A DNA stretch of 64,000 bases from Cloeon dipterum (GCF_949628265.1 NC_088787.1:10344501-10408500); one strand, 5' to 3'; shown: positions 1 to 14,300, numbered from the stretch's first letter. The notes: a model not told the origin generated them from the sequence alone. Made by a program: numbers and translations.

Positions 1-49
1 ATTCCTCCTGCAGACACATGTCTCATGTTAAGTTCAGTTATTTTATTAC

Positions 50-3000
50 CAAGCAGGAACAACCTTGAACAGGACTCTTGTTAGAAACAGCAGCCAAAAT
101 TTCATCCTTCAGAAAAGCGGCCATATCTTCTTTAGAGATTTGCCCAGCCATTGAAAGGTCTGACGCCAACGCAAATTTATTAGGGCAGTCTTTTGATATT
201 TCAGCTCGCATGTAGCTTACAGTGTCCTCCACGGTGATTATGTCCTGTAAAAACTCGTTGAAATAATTCTAAAAATAAGGGGATGATTCACTTACAATGT
301 AAGGTTTGTCAATATTCATTGACACCCTGTAGCACGCTGCAATTCTCTCTCCAATGGCTTTGCCATGTTGCAACCGCAGCGTGAGCTTTTCAATTGCATT
401 CAGAACCTCTTGCTTTTCTTTGGGAGGACTTTCCACAAACTCTGAGCCATTGGAGCTCTGTCCAGCCGTACTGAGAGACACTGGATTGCATTTAATTAGT
501 ATTAAGTATACAAAATCTAGACAGATATTGATATTACTGGACGCCAACGAGGAAACTCGCAAGGAGTAAAGCGGCCGTCTTCGGAAACTACTGGAAGATG
601 CGTACGACTGTTCCATCATCATTCGCTGCTCTGAGCTTAGCTGGTACGGCATAATTTCACTCTCAGCCAAACTGAGACAAGTTACAAGCAGCCCAAGGTC
701 CTAGTATTATAGAACTTATAGCTAGAAATGGAATTTTAATCAAATTTTCAACCTTATTCTTGTGACAGAAGAGCGCTTCCAAACGCAAAGCAGACGCAAC
801 TCGTCCCTGGTCCAGGAGCTCTCCTATTACCGCATCCAGGGCTTTGATCTCGTTTTCATCCTCCAGCTTGGTTTCCAGATCTATATACCCAACGCCAGCT
901 TCAGCAAAGAGCTCCTTTCTAGTTTTGCAGAACAACTTTGGCTTCAAAGGAGCATCAACCTGGGCAAACGTCCATAAGATTAGCTAGAATAAGATGAAAG
1001 TCAACTCACATCGCATTCTCCATCAATCTTCAGTCTTGTGCGCCACATTTCCAGCTCAACTTCGATGGCCTTGGTGATGTAGCAGTCCTGTCTCTTCCTC
1101 ACGCTCATCTGCTTCGACAGGCTGTACCAACTATGAGCGAACTGCAGAACTTGATATCTTAACAAGGTCTCAGTTAACAATTTATTTTAATTAGAGTTAA
1201 ATGAAGTTACTTCTCTATCAAGCTTTTTCTGGATTCAACGTGCTCATGGAAAAACTCAGCAGCAACAAGAGGCTGAATTTTAGCCTCAACAAACGCGAGT
1301 TGGCATTCCTTCCAGATTTTAATATTTTCCTCCGTGCTGTTTATCTCATTGATCGCCTTTTTCCACTTTAAAAGACATTATAAATTGAGGAGAAGAAAAC
1401 CGAAAATTTCAATATACCTGAGCTATAACAACAGGTTCTTTTGGGAGCCCTGCTATCCGGGCCATTTCCAAAGCTTGCGTGAAAAAGCTGCCATCAACCA
1501 GTCTTTGAAGACAAGCCTGCAGTTCATTTTCTGAGCCTCTTCTTGCCACACAGAGAGTAGTGTAGTCAATCGTGACGCCGGTTTGCAAGAGACACTTCTG
1601 AAGTTGCAGCAGGTGCGTAAAATCAGGGCACTCAACTGTCAATTAAATAGAAATGATAAATATTTCCAGATTTTGAATCGAAATCAAACAACCTGTGATG
1701 TATTCTGTGAAGGAACTTTTGCACAAGGCCTGAAGGAATTTATATTGGTTGTAGGAGGAGGAAAAGTTGTTCGCCAATGCAGTGCATACGATTTTTACTG
1801 AAGTTCTGTAGACCCAAGTCCTCTGCATCAGAAAAGCGTGAGGAGTGTCTTCAGACACCTATAATTGGAGATTGTTAATATTTAAGAGACTATAATGAAA
1901 ATATCTTACAGCCACTGGCAGGTCTTGGCACTGGGCTTTGAAGATCTGAATCAAGTCGACAGCCTCGTCAAAGCACTTGTCAACCACGCAGTTTTTGATA
2001 AATTTGACCAACACTCTCAAAGGGCACTCCTACAGAAAAGGTTTGAAATTCATGCAGCTTAAAAATATTAAAGAACTCACTGGTAGAAAAACATCCAGAC
2101 TAATAGCAAGGGTTACAACATGATTAGTCCTTAGTGCCGAGAGGAACAAGAGTGGAATGCTGTTTTCATTCCAAACAGATAAACTGCCACCAATTTCTTG
2201 CGCGACAATTTCTTTTCCTTGTTTGGACAGGGACGAGACGATCCAAACCCCAAGGCAGTCAACTAGAGAGCAACTCTATACAATTTAGAATTGATTATTT
2301 CGTTCAGCAGATTATCATTGAAGGGGAATACCTCGTAACAGGAGGCCAAGACAGCCAGAAAGGGATTGTTGTGGTACAGACAGGCCTCGAGAAAAGCGTG
2401 GGGTGGACTGATGTAAGAATGGCATGCCAAAATGCAGCGGAAAAGATCGTTTTCAAAGTCAGGAAGGGCGACTGATTGTGAGGTGGCTGCAATGTCACCA
2501 ACAAGCGAGTTCTCGCTGCTCCAACTGATGGCCAAGAGCGACGATCCATCTGCAGAGCTGTTGCTTGATGACGGCTGAGGAAAATCTCAAAATGCATTTG
2601 TCTGTATGGGAGTTTTTAGGTTATTACCTGAATGATCTTCTCAGTTACACCAATTTTTGAGTACAGCGACATCCTGATGTCTCTAGGCTGTAATGGTGAC
2701 ACGAATTTTGATACTGGACTTTGAGATGTTCGAAGAAAGGAGTGCTTTAGATGGTTTCTTGTGCTTTCTGACTCAATCAGCTCAACAAGGTGGAAGGCCT
2801 GTTGGTAAACACATTGCAGATTACGAATTTAGTAATTGCTATTGGTACAAACCTGCTCAACGGAGTACTGATAAAGATCAAGGCAAATTACGAAGTGCAG
2901 CCACATGCCTGATTGGCAGTAAAACTTGAGAAGCGACTCTGGCATTGGCAAATTGTGAACTTTGGAGAGCCGAACAGCCACTGCCCAATTTTTAATTGGA

Positions 3001-6000
3001 ATGAACGTGTTGATTTGGTTCAGATCATTAGGGACCAGTGATGTTTCCAAGAGGTCTAATAATTTTGAAGCAGCCTCCTCTCTATTAACCAGCAAGTTGT
3101 TCATCAGCTCTCCTAAAAATTTAAATTAATAATTGCTTGAATATAACCTCAGAACCAGTACCAATCGATTCCTTTGAATGTGCAGTAGGCATATTCTTCA
3201 AAATCGTTGCGCCAGTGGTAACGTGCAGTCTTGCTTTTTCTGAAGACAGTCCGAGCATTTCAATGAAACTTATACATGCTGCTGCGATTGACTGGCAACA
3301 AAATTGGCCCAGTGCAATTCCATGGGCCACATTGCACGCCTGCTTGATCCTAAATTTAATTAATGTAGACCTCAAATTAAAATAAGTGGATTAATTGGAT
3401 CTACCTTGCTTTGCTGAGCTTTTTAAATTGCCGGAACTCCTCAACGATGAAAGAGCAGTATGCGAATGAAGGTCGGCCCTGCTTGATGTAGTATTCGTAG
3501 TTGATGAATTGGTTGTTTGCATACTTCTCATAGGGACTTCCTTTTGAAAAGCTGGGCATTTTTGAGGGAGTCTCATCATCAGACCTTCTGCATACATGAA
3601 TTTCATTACATAAAAGAGGTTCAAATATAAATAATTTTGCACCTGTTACTGTCTTGCCAGTCGAAAAGCTTTGGTACATCAAAAGCAGATCCACGCTCCA
3701 GAAGCTCATAAAGCGTCACATCCGGTTTTTGACACTCGTTCCAAGTTTCCTCTGTCAAAATCATCTCCAAAACTGGAAAGCTTCTTTTGACAGAATCAAC
3801 AACTTCCTGCGTGAGAGGCGCCTTCAGGTCTGCGCACAAACCGGTCAAAATTTCTTGAAAATTGTGTTTATTTTTCAGCAAAATCAGCGCCATGGCAATC
3901 ATTGGCTGTTCTTCCAAGTACTTCTGAACATCCCCAGGGGCCAACAGCTCTAAATTCTTTTCAATGGCCTTGATAAAGTTTTCAGTGGTGTAATCAGTCG
4001 ATAGTTGAACCATGGAATACCAAGCTTGCAGCCAGATCAAGGAAGTTTCTGGTAGATCACAGCTTTCAATGGTTTCCCACAGATCCTTGTCTTCAGTAAC
4101 AAAAGAGAACATCAGAGGTGCGATTTTGTAGTGGGCGCTGAATTTGATGAGCATTTTTGAGAACGCTTTCCACGAAACAGTCGACGTGGGCAGCTCAAGC
4201 ACCGTCCTCACGTTTGCCAGGTTCTTGCTTCGAACAAATCGCGTGAGGATGGAGCTGATGGAGATCTTGTCCACCGAGCAGAAAATTCCAAGCGAACTCA
4301 AGTGGTCCAACACCAGATCCTTAGTAGAAGTCAAGCAGTCTGCTGTCGTGACCCTTTCAACCATTTCCAGATTGACCGTCCACTTTTTGAAAAGGGACAG
4401 CAGCGTGTCGGGAAAATTTGACTTGCAGTCAAGTTTGGCTTGAATTGCTTCTGCCAAGTTTTCAGGGGGAGATGAACCAAAACACAGGTCAACCCAAAGG
4501 TTTAGAAGGTCTGGCTGGTTGATGGTCAATAGGTAATTCCAGGTGGCCTCTGGCTCAATTCGTGTTATGAATTCGGATTCTGTGAAAATAAACAGATTAA
4601 ATAAACAGGGTTGAAACAGTGGAAAATCTACAAACCTTGGCAGCAGAAAAACAGTTCAGCCAATACTATCTTTCGCCATAATTCTGACTGGGCAATCACA
4701 AAACCAAGCGAAACTCTCACATAATCATCTCTCAAGTCACTTCTGAAGAGGAAAAAAATTTAACAATTAGTTTAGTTTCATCTCTTACAAAAAGGAATTC
4801 TTGGTTTTTTCGCTCTAATCAGTATTTTCTTTTATATCAAATGTCCAATTTCATGAAATAAGAGGAAAATGACCAATGAATGATGTAATTTAGTATGCAG
4901 ATATGCAAAAGTCAATTGATGTGATTTTTTTTAAAATTTAGGTTAATTAAGTCATGATTTTTTACGATTCATGCTATGTATTCCTCAACAGTTAAATATT
5001 TAATGAAAATAATTTAATATTTTTCAAATTGCTGTGACAATTGTCTGTGACCTCCAAAAAACATCAATTGTAGAGTGATTTTTGCAACACTTTAAAAATA
5101 CATAGTAAAGCAATACTACTTTCGCAATAAATCATATTTATTAAATAATTTAAGATATTACTAATTTACCAATTGATAACTGGCTGTGGCAGCGGAATTT
5201 GGTTGTAACTTTTTTTCAATGAATCCCAAATATTTTAGTGTTGAAAAAGTCGCTCAACAATTGATATAAATGTTAAAATTAAAACCTGTATTGTCGTATG
5301 TTACTGGCAATCACTGCTGAAACAGCGAACTAACGTTAAATTTATACAAGCACCAAATAAAAGCGCGAGTAGTTTCCTAAATGTTTAGATCCACGAGAAT
5401 TTTTGTATATCAGAGCAAAACGATCCCAGGGTTCCATTGTTTAGAGAAAAAATAATCATACCTTGGCACCAAATACTTGTACAGGATCTGCTTCACATCC
5501 CTCAAAAACTTTGCAGCACTCAATTCCTCGTGTGACAGAGATTCCAAGTTAGAAAGATGCAGAAACAAAATTTCCTGCAGCTTGTCATCAAAGGTGTCAA
5601 GAAAGTGTCTTTTTAGCTCAATCAGTGGCACTTTACCCTGTAAAATTATGTATTTAATTCCAGCTGTTAAATCAATTTCAATTTGTGTACCATCTTGGTT
5701 AGAATTGTCTCAGCTTGATCCACTTTTCCAGATTTTAGAAGTTCCATGACCCAATCATTTGTAACCCTGTCATACAGGGACTGAAAGCTTTTCTGGGGCT
5801 GCCTCTTTGCTTTAGCAAAGTACGTGTTTGCAATGGGAATGCAATTTTTCTCAACTGCCTGCTTGATAATCTCAGCTTCAGGTAATTCATTCCACTCATT
5901 CCAAATCTCTTGCATCTGTGGACTCAATTCCTGAAGCTCCTTAGGCACGGGTTTGCTGCTTTCTGCTTTAGATTGGAGCTTAGGAGGGTGATAGAGAAAC

Positions 6001-7725
6001 GATCGCAACAAGACGACACTCTTCATGACATTTTTCTCAAGTGAGGAAAGCAAGTCTGAGTCCGCTCCTTTAGCGTTACTGTCTAAAATCTTGTAAATGC
6101 TGCCAAGGAGGTTGTAAAAGTGGTTGAGACTCAGCGTGAGCAGACTTTCAGCATAATCAAAGCTCGAGACATTGTCCTCAATGCTAGACACGAGTGTTTG
6201 CAGCAATTGTTCCAGGTTGGCACACAGGATTGTGAGATTATTCGCAGTTGACATGGGTTTTAGGTGCTTTGGAAATCCTAATAAGATGTGAAATAGAATT
6301 TGAAGTGAAATTAAAATAATTTTTTACCTAAATTGTGCAGTTTCAGTGCAAATCTGACAACTTCAATCTGTCGAGAAGTCAAACCCTCAGTCAAAACTGG
6401 CAGTGCAACGTCTATGTCTTGCCAACCATCGCCCTGGAGCATACTGATCAAGCAGGAGTGACCAACTCGCTCCAGAACCTATACAAAACTCAAGATTAGT
6501 TTTAGAAAAGGTGATTTTTAGAGTTTTTGTTATACCATGTGAGCCAAATCTTTCTTCTGCACACCATGCAAATTCAGTCTGATGTGGCAAGGGGAGAAGA
6601 AGACATCGGCGCAGTCCAAATATCCAAGCATGCAAACTTTGGAGTCTTCCACCAGGAATTCTTCATTAAGACAACGTCCAGAGCTGGGATCGTAAACGCG
6701 AAATATTCCTCCACCAGCCTGGTGCGAGTACCAAACTGCGAGACCGCTTGAGCAGAAACTGATGGCCTCCAAGCAGCAGCTCTCTAGCGCGGCAATCTTG
6801 ACTTCACTTGAGGATTCTTTGTCTCTAATGAGCAACTGCTGCATGCTGATGAAAAATATCTCATGGTTTAAGTCAGTCACAGCCACGCTCTCTGAAGTCA
6901 CTGCCAGCTTGATTAGACAAGCTGCATCTTTCAAGAACTGCGACAAATTAATGTTGCAATTCACTTCTTGCCCAGTGTTTGCATCATAAATGTCTGGAAT
7001 TGATATTAATATAGTTCATGGCTTTGTGCCAATATTGGTTATTACCTAGAATGCCTTGGTCCGACAGCAAATAAATTTTTTGGCCGTAAATTTTGGAGTC
7101 AATTAATGTTCTCTTTGTGGAAATGATGAAATCTTTGACCCAAATCCCATTTTCATTCCACTCAACAGACACAACAGTGCCGAATGGAGGACAGGATAAA
7201 ATAATTTGATGTCTGGAAAATTTCAAGACCTTCGCATCCAGAGTTGGTTTCTCTGCAGAGAAATCTAAAATTTTTATAACCAAATTATAAATCTAACAGT
7301 TTATAAAATCTCACAAAGCACTCACCTAAAAATTTAGCCTGTCTTAAATTTTTAGATGTGAGAATGACAGCTCTCTTTTTGTTTTGGAAAGAGAAAATTT
7401 GGACATCTCCATCCTTGAGGACAGCCACCAACTCTCCAGAGCTGTCTTCAGAAAAAGCCAGGCTGAATGTAAAAAGGCAAAATTAAAATCATAATAATTT
7501 AAAGCCAGAGTTTTAACTTTACTCGCTTATGGGTTTGGATAATTTCCAGATTACGTCAGCGCGATTCTGACTGTTGGTATGGCAATATGGAAACACAATC
7601 CCTTCATTTCCCTTGCTGAGGACCGCAATCAAGTCTAAATTGTAGGAAAAGCTGAGGGATTTGGCGTCTCGAACGGTTGCCAGTGGCGGATCAAACTCGG
7701 CAATCGCAAATTTCTGGCTGTCCAT
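50..7725 (-). CDS. SPG11: Spatacsin (SPG11 orthologue), 3'-truncated by window edge
   Basis: Spatacsin acts with spastizin and AP-5 in lysosome reformation and endolysosomal traffic (family knowledge). I assembled 24 exons with matching phases: 7523-7725, 7326-7462, 7046-7264, 6536-6993, 6328-6478, 5691-6277, 5462-5637, 4636-4742, 3643-4579, 3405-3587, 3148-3349, 2853-3107, 2628-2798, 2332-2574, 2081-2275, 1910-2029, 1693-1858, 1418-1635, 1211-1365, 1010-1157, 753-959, 538-700, 296-480, 50-244; about 1,927 codons. Diagnostic matches to animal spatacsin include FDVPKLFDWQDSN, QGRPSFAYCSFIVEEF, AAACISFIEMLGL and FLAVLASCYE. The ATG at 7725 has a good context (CAACATGG) and an in-frame TAA 12 nt upstream. 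The intron at 481-537 is only 57 bp and carries a TACTAAT branch point; the one at 4743-5461 is long and AT-rich. The acceptor of the 2853-3107 exon and the last donor (50 or 64) are ambiguous. The conserved C-terminal spatacsin domain lies off the left edge. Confidence 0.93.
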
Positions 7726-8358
7726 GTTGAAAAATTAATTGGCCCACACGATTCAAAATCAGATCACAAAATCATAAACTTTAACGCAGTTAAAAACAAC
7801 ATTTTTTTAAGAAACAAATATTAGATATCCTGTGTTTACAAAATAATAACACCCAGTCATATGATCACATTGTGTGTAGTTTCACCGGCCAATCAGGACG
7901 TCTTTTGTATCAAGACCAGCGCCAATCACAGCGCAGGTTTGAATCGCAGTGGCGCGGGATTCACTTCACTTAGTCATCAAGAAATTACGCATCACTCTTT
8001 ACAGCATAGATATAGTGTCATTACATGCTGCGAAAAGTGTTAAAATATCAATTTATTTTCAAGTATTTTTGCTGCTGTTTAAGAGGAAAGTGTTCGTGTT
8101 GTATCAGTTTTATCTCTGTTTGAATTCCACTGCGCAGGTGTCATCGGGGCTCGGAGCTGTCTTGTGCAGCCAGCTGGCGTGGAAACAAGAACAAGTGGGT
8201 TGGGCTGTCAAAATAAAGGACGACGATCGACTCAAATGCCAATTTTCAGTTACCAAGTAGTTGCGAAAGGAACAATTTCTCACCAAGTTTTCAACTTCCG
8301 TCGCAGTCGGCCGTGATTTTGTGGGTGAAGTGGGCACCTCGACGAGGAGCAGCACAAA
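7726..8358. promoter_or_regulatory. Divergent promoter between spatacsin and iPLA2-VIA
   Basis: These 633 bp separate two start codons pointing away from each other, so both 5' UTRs and both promoters must lie here or be shared. Two CCAAT motifs lie 33 bp apart at 7889-7893 and 7922-7926, nearer the spatacsin side. Pyrimidine-rich TCAGTT initiator-like sites occur near 8104 and 8247 on the iPLA2 side. No clear TATA box was seen. The shared use is inferred from layout, not shown. Confidence 0.6.
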
Positions 8359-11300
8359 ATGAGCAGCTGGTTGGAAAACTCTGTGAATTTTGTCCTGAAA
8401 AAGCTCGTGAGCTTGGAAGTTCCTCCCAACAAGGTAGTGGAAGTCAAAGCCCAAGAGTTCAGCTCAAGGTTCGTCCGGAAGAGAGAAGAGTCTCTGGTTT
8501 TGTACGGTCCAACCGAGACCAGAAGAGACACTGACACCAAATATGAAATCGTCCTCAACGTACCTTTCAGGGACGAGGCCTACAGGTTTTATTCAGAAAT
8601 TTGCTTCTTTTCCTTGTGCTGACTAAGCTGTGAATTTCCAGCCTCTACCGTTCAGAAAATCTCAGGGAAGCCGAGGAGAGATTTGAGACCTTCAAATTCA
8701 CCATTCCTGCTGTCACCGAAATTTCTCCTGATGTAAGATGAATTTAGAAATTATATTTGCTCATAAAAGGATGGGAAAATATCTACTACACACTAGAGAT
8801 CCCAGAAATGAGATTTTTGCAAAAAAAATCAGGGTAGGGTTTAATTAAATTTTATTACGATTTTGCGGTCGTTTGAGTGAAATATTCAAATTATTGTGAT
8901 TCTCAAAAAATTAACGAATTATCACGTCAGCGCCATTTATTCAATAATATTTTGAAATATGTCCTTGTTAACTCATATGCTTCCTAATATAAATTTTCAA
9001 ACCAATACTATTAGAATTTTTCAACGATGACGCAAGTGGTTTGAAATGTGACCATAATTTTGTTATCTGATGAGAATGGCGTGGTGCTAGTTCTGGTCAA
9101 GGTCAACAGATTTTTTTCCTCGGATGATTGTTTAGGATCATTGAAGAGCATCCTGCTTTTTATCTCGCCAAAATTTCGAGGTGCCCTTGCAATTGAACGC
9201 CGCTTTGTTACGCATTGTTGTCATTCATGCTTTGTGTTTTGATTGAAATAAATTTTTCAAGCATGAATGTGTGGCTGATTTTATCTACAACCACAATTGA
9301 ACATTGAGAGAATCTTTAAATAAGAAAAAAATGATCAGGTTAATTCTTGTGTTTCAGCTATGCAACACATCAGACATGCAAAAAGTCTGTGACACATTGG
9401 TCGAACACAAAGGCTGGTCGGTGGGACACTTGGTGGCCAATTTGGGAGTCGTCGAAAGCGTGCAAAAACCAATTGTTCTAAGGTATTATTTCACTCTCTT
9501 GTTACAACTCAAGTGTTCTAACCAATTTATTTCCCTTAAAGTTGCATGAACTTAGTGGAACCTACCTCAGGCCGATTGCCATTGCACGTCGCATTGGAAA
9601 CCGGAAATAAGAAGCTGATTCAGGCGTTTGTGACCAATGGAGCGAACCTGAACGCCAAAGACTGGGAGGGAAACACCTGCTACCACTATGCTGCCACCAC
9701 CTCTCAGGAAGTCATTCAGGTTAGAGCTGGTTTTCACTTTTAGTTTCACGACGGTTACACTAAATTCGAATCTTTTATGAAAATTGCACAAATTTAAAGG
9801 AATGTTTTTAATTTGTTCCATTGCTATGTTATTTTCTTTAGTGTTTTTGATATGGTTCAACTGCAAGAGAGATAAATATAATTTTCTCTTTTAAAAACAC
9901 TTAAATGTGATAGTAAATATCTTAAACCTTTTTTTCTCTGACGTAATTTCATGGAAGCATCAGAGTCAAATTTATTGTATTTTTCAGTTATTACTGCAAC
10001 TAAGCTGTAATTAAGGCTGTGAATTTTAGTGTGTAAAAAATTTTTCTGCAACCTTTTAATTGTCATGGGACCATCATCAATAATGCAATTTTTAAACATT
10101 TAATTCGTGCTTCAAATCCTCATGCACAGCTAAAACCGTTTAAATCGACTTAAATCTAGGCTTTCCGTTTTTTTCTAGTTTGTTTGTAATTTATAATTAA
10201 AAACCCTGGCTCTTGTCTGTAATTTGAAAAATGTTCTCCAACGAGATTAATTTTCTAAGAAAATGATACCTTGTACCAAAATGATAAAAAATGACGTTTA
10301 ATTTCTTGCATAAGTAGAGAATGGAATCTTTATTACACACCAAAGGTGTACAACAGACAAAGACATAATAAGGAAATCACAGTTCATTGCTCGTTTTTTC
10401 TTTGGTGGCTTGACACAGTGTTAAATTTAGTGAATCTTGTGGCAAGCGTGTCTATCAACAAAAAAGGCTCCCTTCCAATTTTGGTTGACCATAGCAGGAG
10501 TGACTAAAAACTCCGGGTTGATCTCAGAGGCCTTAAATAATTCCTGGTTACCCATGAATTTTTTAAACGAATCAGACTCCGGCAATGAATGCTAGCAATT
10601 CTCTTACAAAAAATTTAGTGTCTGCTAATTTGTATGTCAGCCTGGATTTCATTCAGAGGATTCTAAATTGTTTGAGTCACAGATTTAAAAATTGGCAAAT
10701 CGCATGTATTCCATAGCTCGCGATCAGAGCTGTTGCTAGATAGAAAAGTTTTAAAGAAGTTGCGCAAGTAATTAAAGCAATTTTTGTTTTTCCCTGGAAT
10801 TAAAATTAAAAATGCCATTTTTTCTGCCTTCAATTTCGCCACAATTCTCTGTCGACCCTCAATTCAAGTCGGAAATAACTAACAAAGTTATTAAAAATAT
10901 AAAAGCACAAAGGTTTCCTGCAAAATACGGTAAAAAATTGAATAATTTGATCTTTATTTTCAAGTTTTGCGTGTTTTGCAACCCTGCTAACAGCATTATT
11001 CAAATTAAATAATTTTTGTCATATTCATTTTTTCCAAAAACAGTACCTGCAATCGGTACTGAAAGACCAACCCGAGCTGCTAGACGAAACAAACAAGGAC
11101 GGCCTGACCCCGCTGCACTTGGCCTGCCTGGAAGACAAACCGCCGTGCGTGGAAGCCCTTCTGCTGGCCGGCGCGAACGCAAACATTCCCTCAGGCGGTG
11201 CCGCACCCAAAGAGCCAAAGGAGCCGCCCGCGAAACAGTTCCAGCGCGGCCTGGTGGCGGAGTACCTGCAGAGAAATCCGAACAAACTTATTTATCAGGT

Positions 11301-14300
11301 AAATATCGGCCAGGGTGCGACGAGGGGCATGTTTGCGTGTTGTCTCCTTTCACGTGGCATGGTTTTTTGGTGTTGGATACAAATTTAAAGAATTTTTGTT
11401 TGTGCTAGCGAAAAAAATACCCAGACGAGGTAAGCCTCTTTCCTACATTTTGCGGCTTGTTTCTGTTCAGTTTAAAAATACATGATGTTCGTTGACCCTG
11501 TTCAGTTTAACGGTTTTTATTTGTGTGGCTCTTTGATCTTTGTGCACTTGAAGAGAGTTTGCACTCACTGCGTTTGATTGTTCTTTGCAGGATATGAAAT
11601 TTGGAGGCACACCCTTGCATTGGGCTGGCTCAAGAGAGGTGATCGAGACTCTCACTGATATGGGATGTGATGTCAATGCAACAAACTTCTCTCAAAGGAC
11701 GCCACTTCATGTCATGGTAAGTGCGATTTTGGTTTTGTGCTGACCTGGGCTTTTGAATTTCCTTCCTTGCTTGAGTATTTTTAATAGAATACAAGCCTTC
11801 AAATACTAAACCGATTTTTAATTGTGTGTGTGAGTGAAATTACTACCGTAAAATTTAATAAATTTCTTTTGGCTATCTTCTATGGTTGATTACATTACCA
11901 TAATTATGTCTCTTCTGCCTTTGACTGGATGTCGAACTTGAATAATTTGTTGTACTCGCGTTTTTCCAAATTTTTCCTCTGCTGCATCCCAGAGAAGATT
12001 TCATTCACCTATCAGTGAAATATGCTTTTACCCTAAAAAGCCAAATCCTGGAAAATGCTTGTTGCCTATGCTTGAACTGATCCCTCAGGGGTTAAATCCA
12101 AAATGATCCATTTTAAATTTTTGAGAAAAGTGGCTGCAAAATTAGTTTCAAATGGTGAGGACTTTCTTCTTACTTGAAATCCTATTATATTTAACAACAA
12201 TGAGTTTTCTTAAAAGGTTTAATGCGCTGTTGGACTGATCTTGACGAGAGGAATCAAAATCTGCCAAGAAAATGTGGTCAAGCGTTGTAAATTTTGGAGA
12301 CAATTTGGAAAAATTTGAATTTTTACTGTAGCAAGGTCCTTTTTGATTGTTGAAAATTGTAGAACAAATCAACTGCCTATTGCATCCAACAATACAAATA
12401 ATTTTCAACTATTGTCGTATTGTGGTACCGCATAAAAATTCAAATCGTCTGAATTCCACGGCGCAATTTATTGTTAAATGTTAACTTTTAATGAATGAAT
12501 GAATATTTCCGTCTTTGAAAATAAAAAATTCTTAATTACACAAACTCTACAGGCATCAAAAGGAAAACTAGATTGTGTCGTATCATTGCTCAGCTGCGGT
12601 GCCAACGTAGAACTGCGTGATCTCCAAGGTGATACTCCTCTACATTTGGCTGCCCGAGAGAAAAGCATCTCAGTTGTTCAGGCCCTCGTGTGCTACGAAG
12701 CCCCTCTCGACATTCTGTATGACATAAACACCGCAACTACAATAAAATTTACTAAACTTATTACCATGTTAGGAACAACAAAGGATACTCACCAAGGCAC
12801 GAGGTTGCCAGTTCCGAGGACGAGAACATGCCCCAGAGGCTGTGGGCACTGCACGCGTGCGGCGCCAAGAGGTGTGCGCCGGACACCTTTGGCTGTCGAG
12901 AAGGCTGCATATCTGGTGGGACTGTTGATGGCGTGGGTCCCAAAGATCCCACAATCGTTCTTCCCGCTCAGATAGGCAGAAATATCATTGAGAAACTTCT
13001 TAACGAAGCCACTTTGAATGCAAAAGGTAAGCATACTTTATTTTAGGGCCTGTTTTTTAATTCGGAAAAATAATTAATTTATTTTTAAAAAGAAATTAGA
13101 GCAAAAGGCACAAGTTGGAAGACAGTTGTGGCAAAATCAATGAAATTCACGCCAGTTTTCAATTTACTCATAGATTATGGGAAAATTCTTTTAAATTTTT
13201 ATATTTTATATAGTTTAGGGGGATTTTTTTTAAAAGTAATTAATCTTAAATTGTGTATTAAATTTATTTTGTAAAGTCTGACTAAATAATCACCAAAATC
13301 AAGATCATCGTTCAAGGTATAATGTCTTAATAACTCGTATTGTGAAAATTTTAGGAGTTTTTCGTAACTTTAAAAGCCATTGCTATTTTTTAATAAACCC
13401 GAAGACTTTCAAAAGGAGACTTAGGTCATTTCTGAACTTATTTCAAAATTTAAAATTTGTTTTTGCTCTTGTTTTCGAGAAACTCCACTTTGAAACTAAT
13501 AAAAATTTATTGATTTTCGATTGCTTGAACTATTGTGATCACCAACCCCTGGGTTCTTGAAAAAATTGTAAGACTTGAGCTTCTCTTATGAACTTTTAAA
13601 GTTTAGAACGGGCTCTTTCCTCATTACTTGTGTATTTTTTTAATCCAGCACAATGGCTATAAAATGATCTCTGATTTTAAAACATTTTCCAATTAATTTA
13701 TAAGCGGCACTATTTTTAAATAGTCAAATCAAACTAACTTAAATTTAACCATATTTCTTTCAGAGGACGGAATAAGACTACTAGCCCTGGATGGTGGTGG
13801 TATCAGGGGTCTGGTTTTAGTCCAAGTTTTGCTCGCGATTGAGAAGGCTCTGAACGGCGTTCCACTAACTCACGTTTTCGATTGGATGGCAGGAACGAGC
13901 ACAGGAGGAATCTTGGTCCTTGGAATGGCAACTGGTAAATAATATTATAAACCTGTTTTAACAACAAAAATCTAAAATTCAATTTTTTATTCCACAGGGA
14001 AGACTTTGGTCGAGTGTCAAGGTGTTTATCTGAGGCTGAAGGAGCAAGTTTTTCGGGGAAAGAGGCCGTATAATAGTGAGCCTCTGGAGAAGATGCTGCA
14101 GGGAGCACTCGGCGAGAACACTGTCATGACTGATATTAAAAATCCAAAAATTATCATCACCGGTCTGCTGGCCGACCGGAAGCCGCCAGACATGCACATT
14201 TTCCGCAACTACGACAGCGCCTTGGACGTCCTCTACGGCTCTGAATTCTATCCTGTTCCTCTCCCCGCCCAACCTAAAGAATTCCACGCGCCACCCTCTC

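Noticed and set aside
354..569. Plus-strand open frames over 0-7.7 kb
   Set aside because: They are antisense shadows of the spatacsin exons, which have splice sites and family similarity on the minus strand.
2263..2330. Spatacsin exon reading through without an intron at 2276-2331
   Set aside because: A 56-bp intron ending TTGTATAG restores SCSLVDCLGVWIV, which matches the family; read-through meets a TAG.
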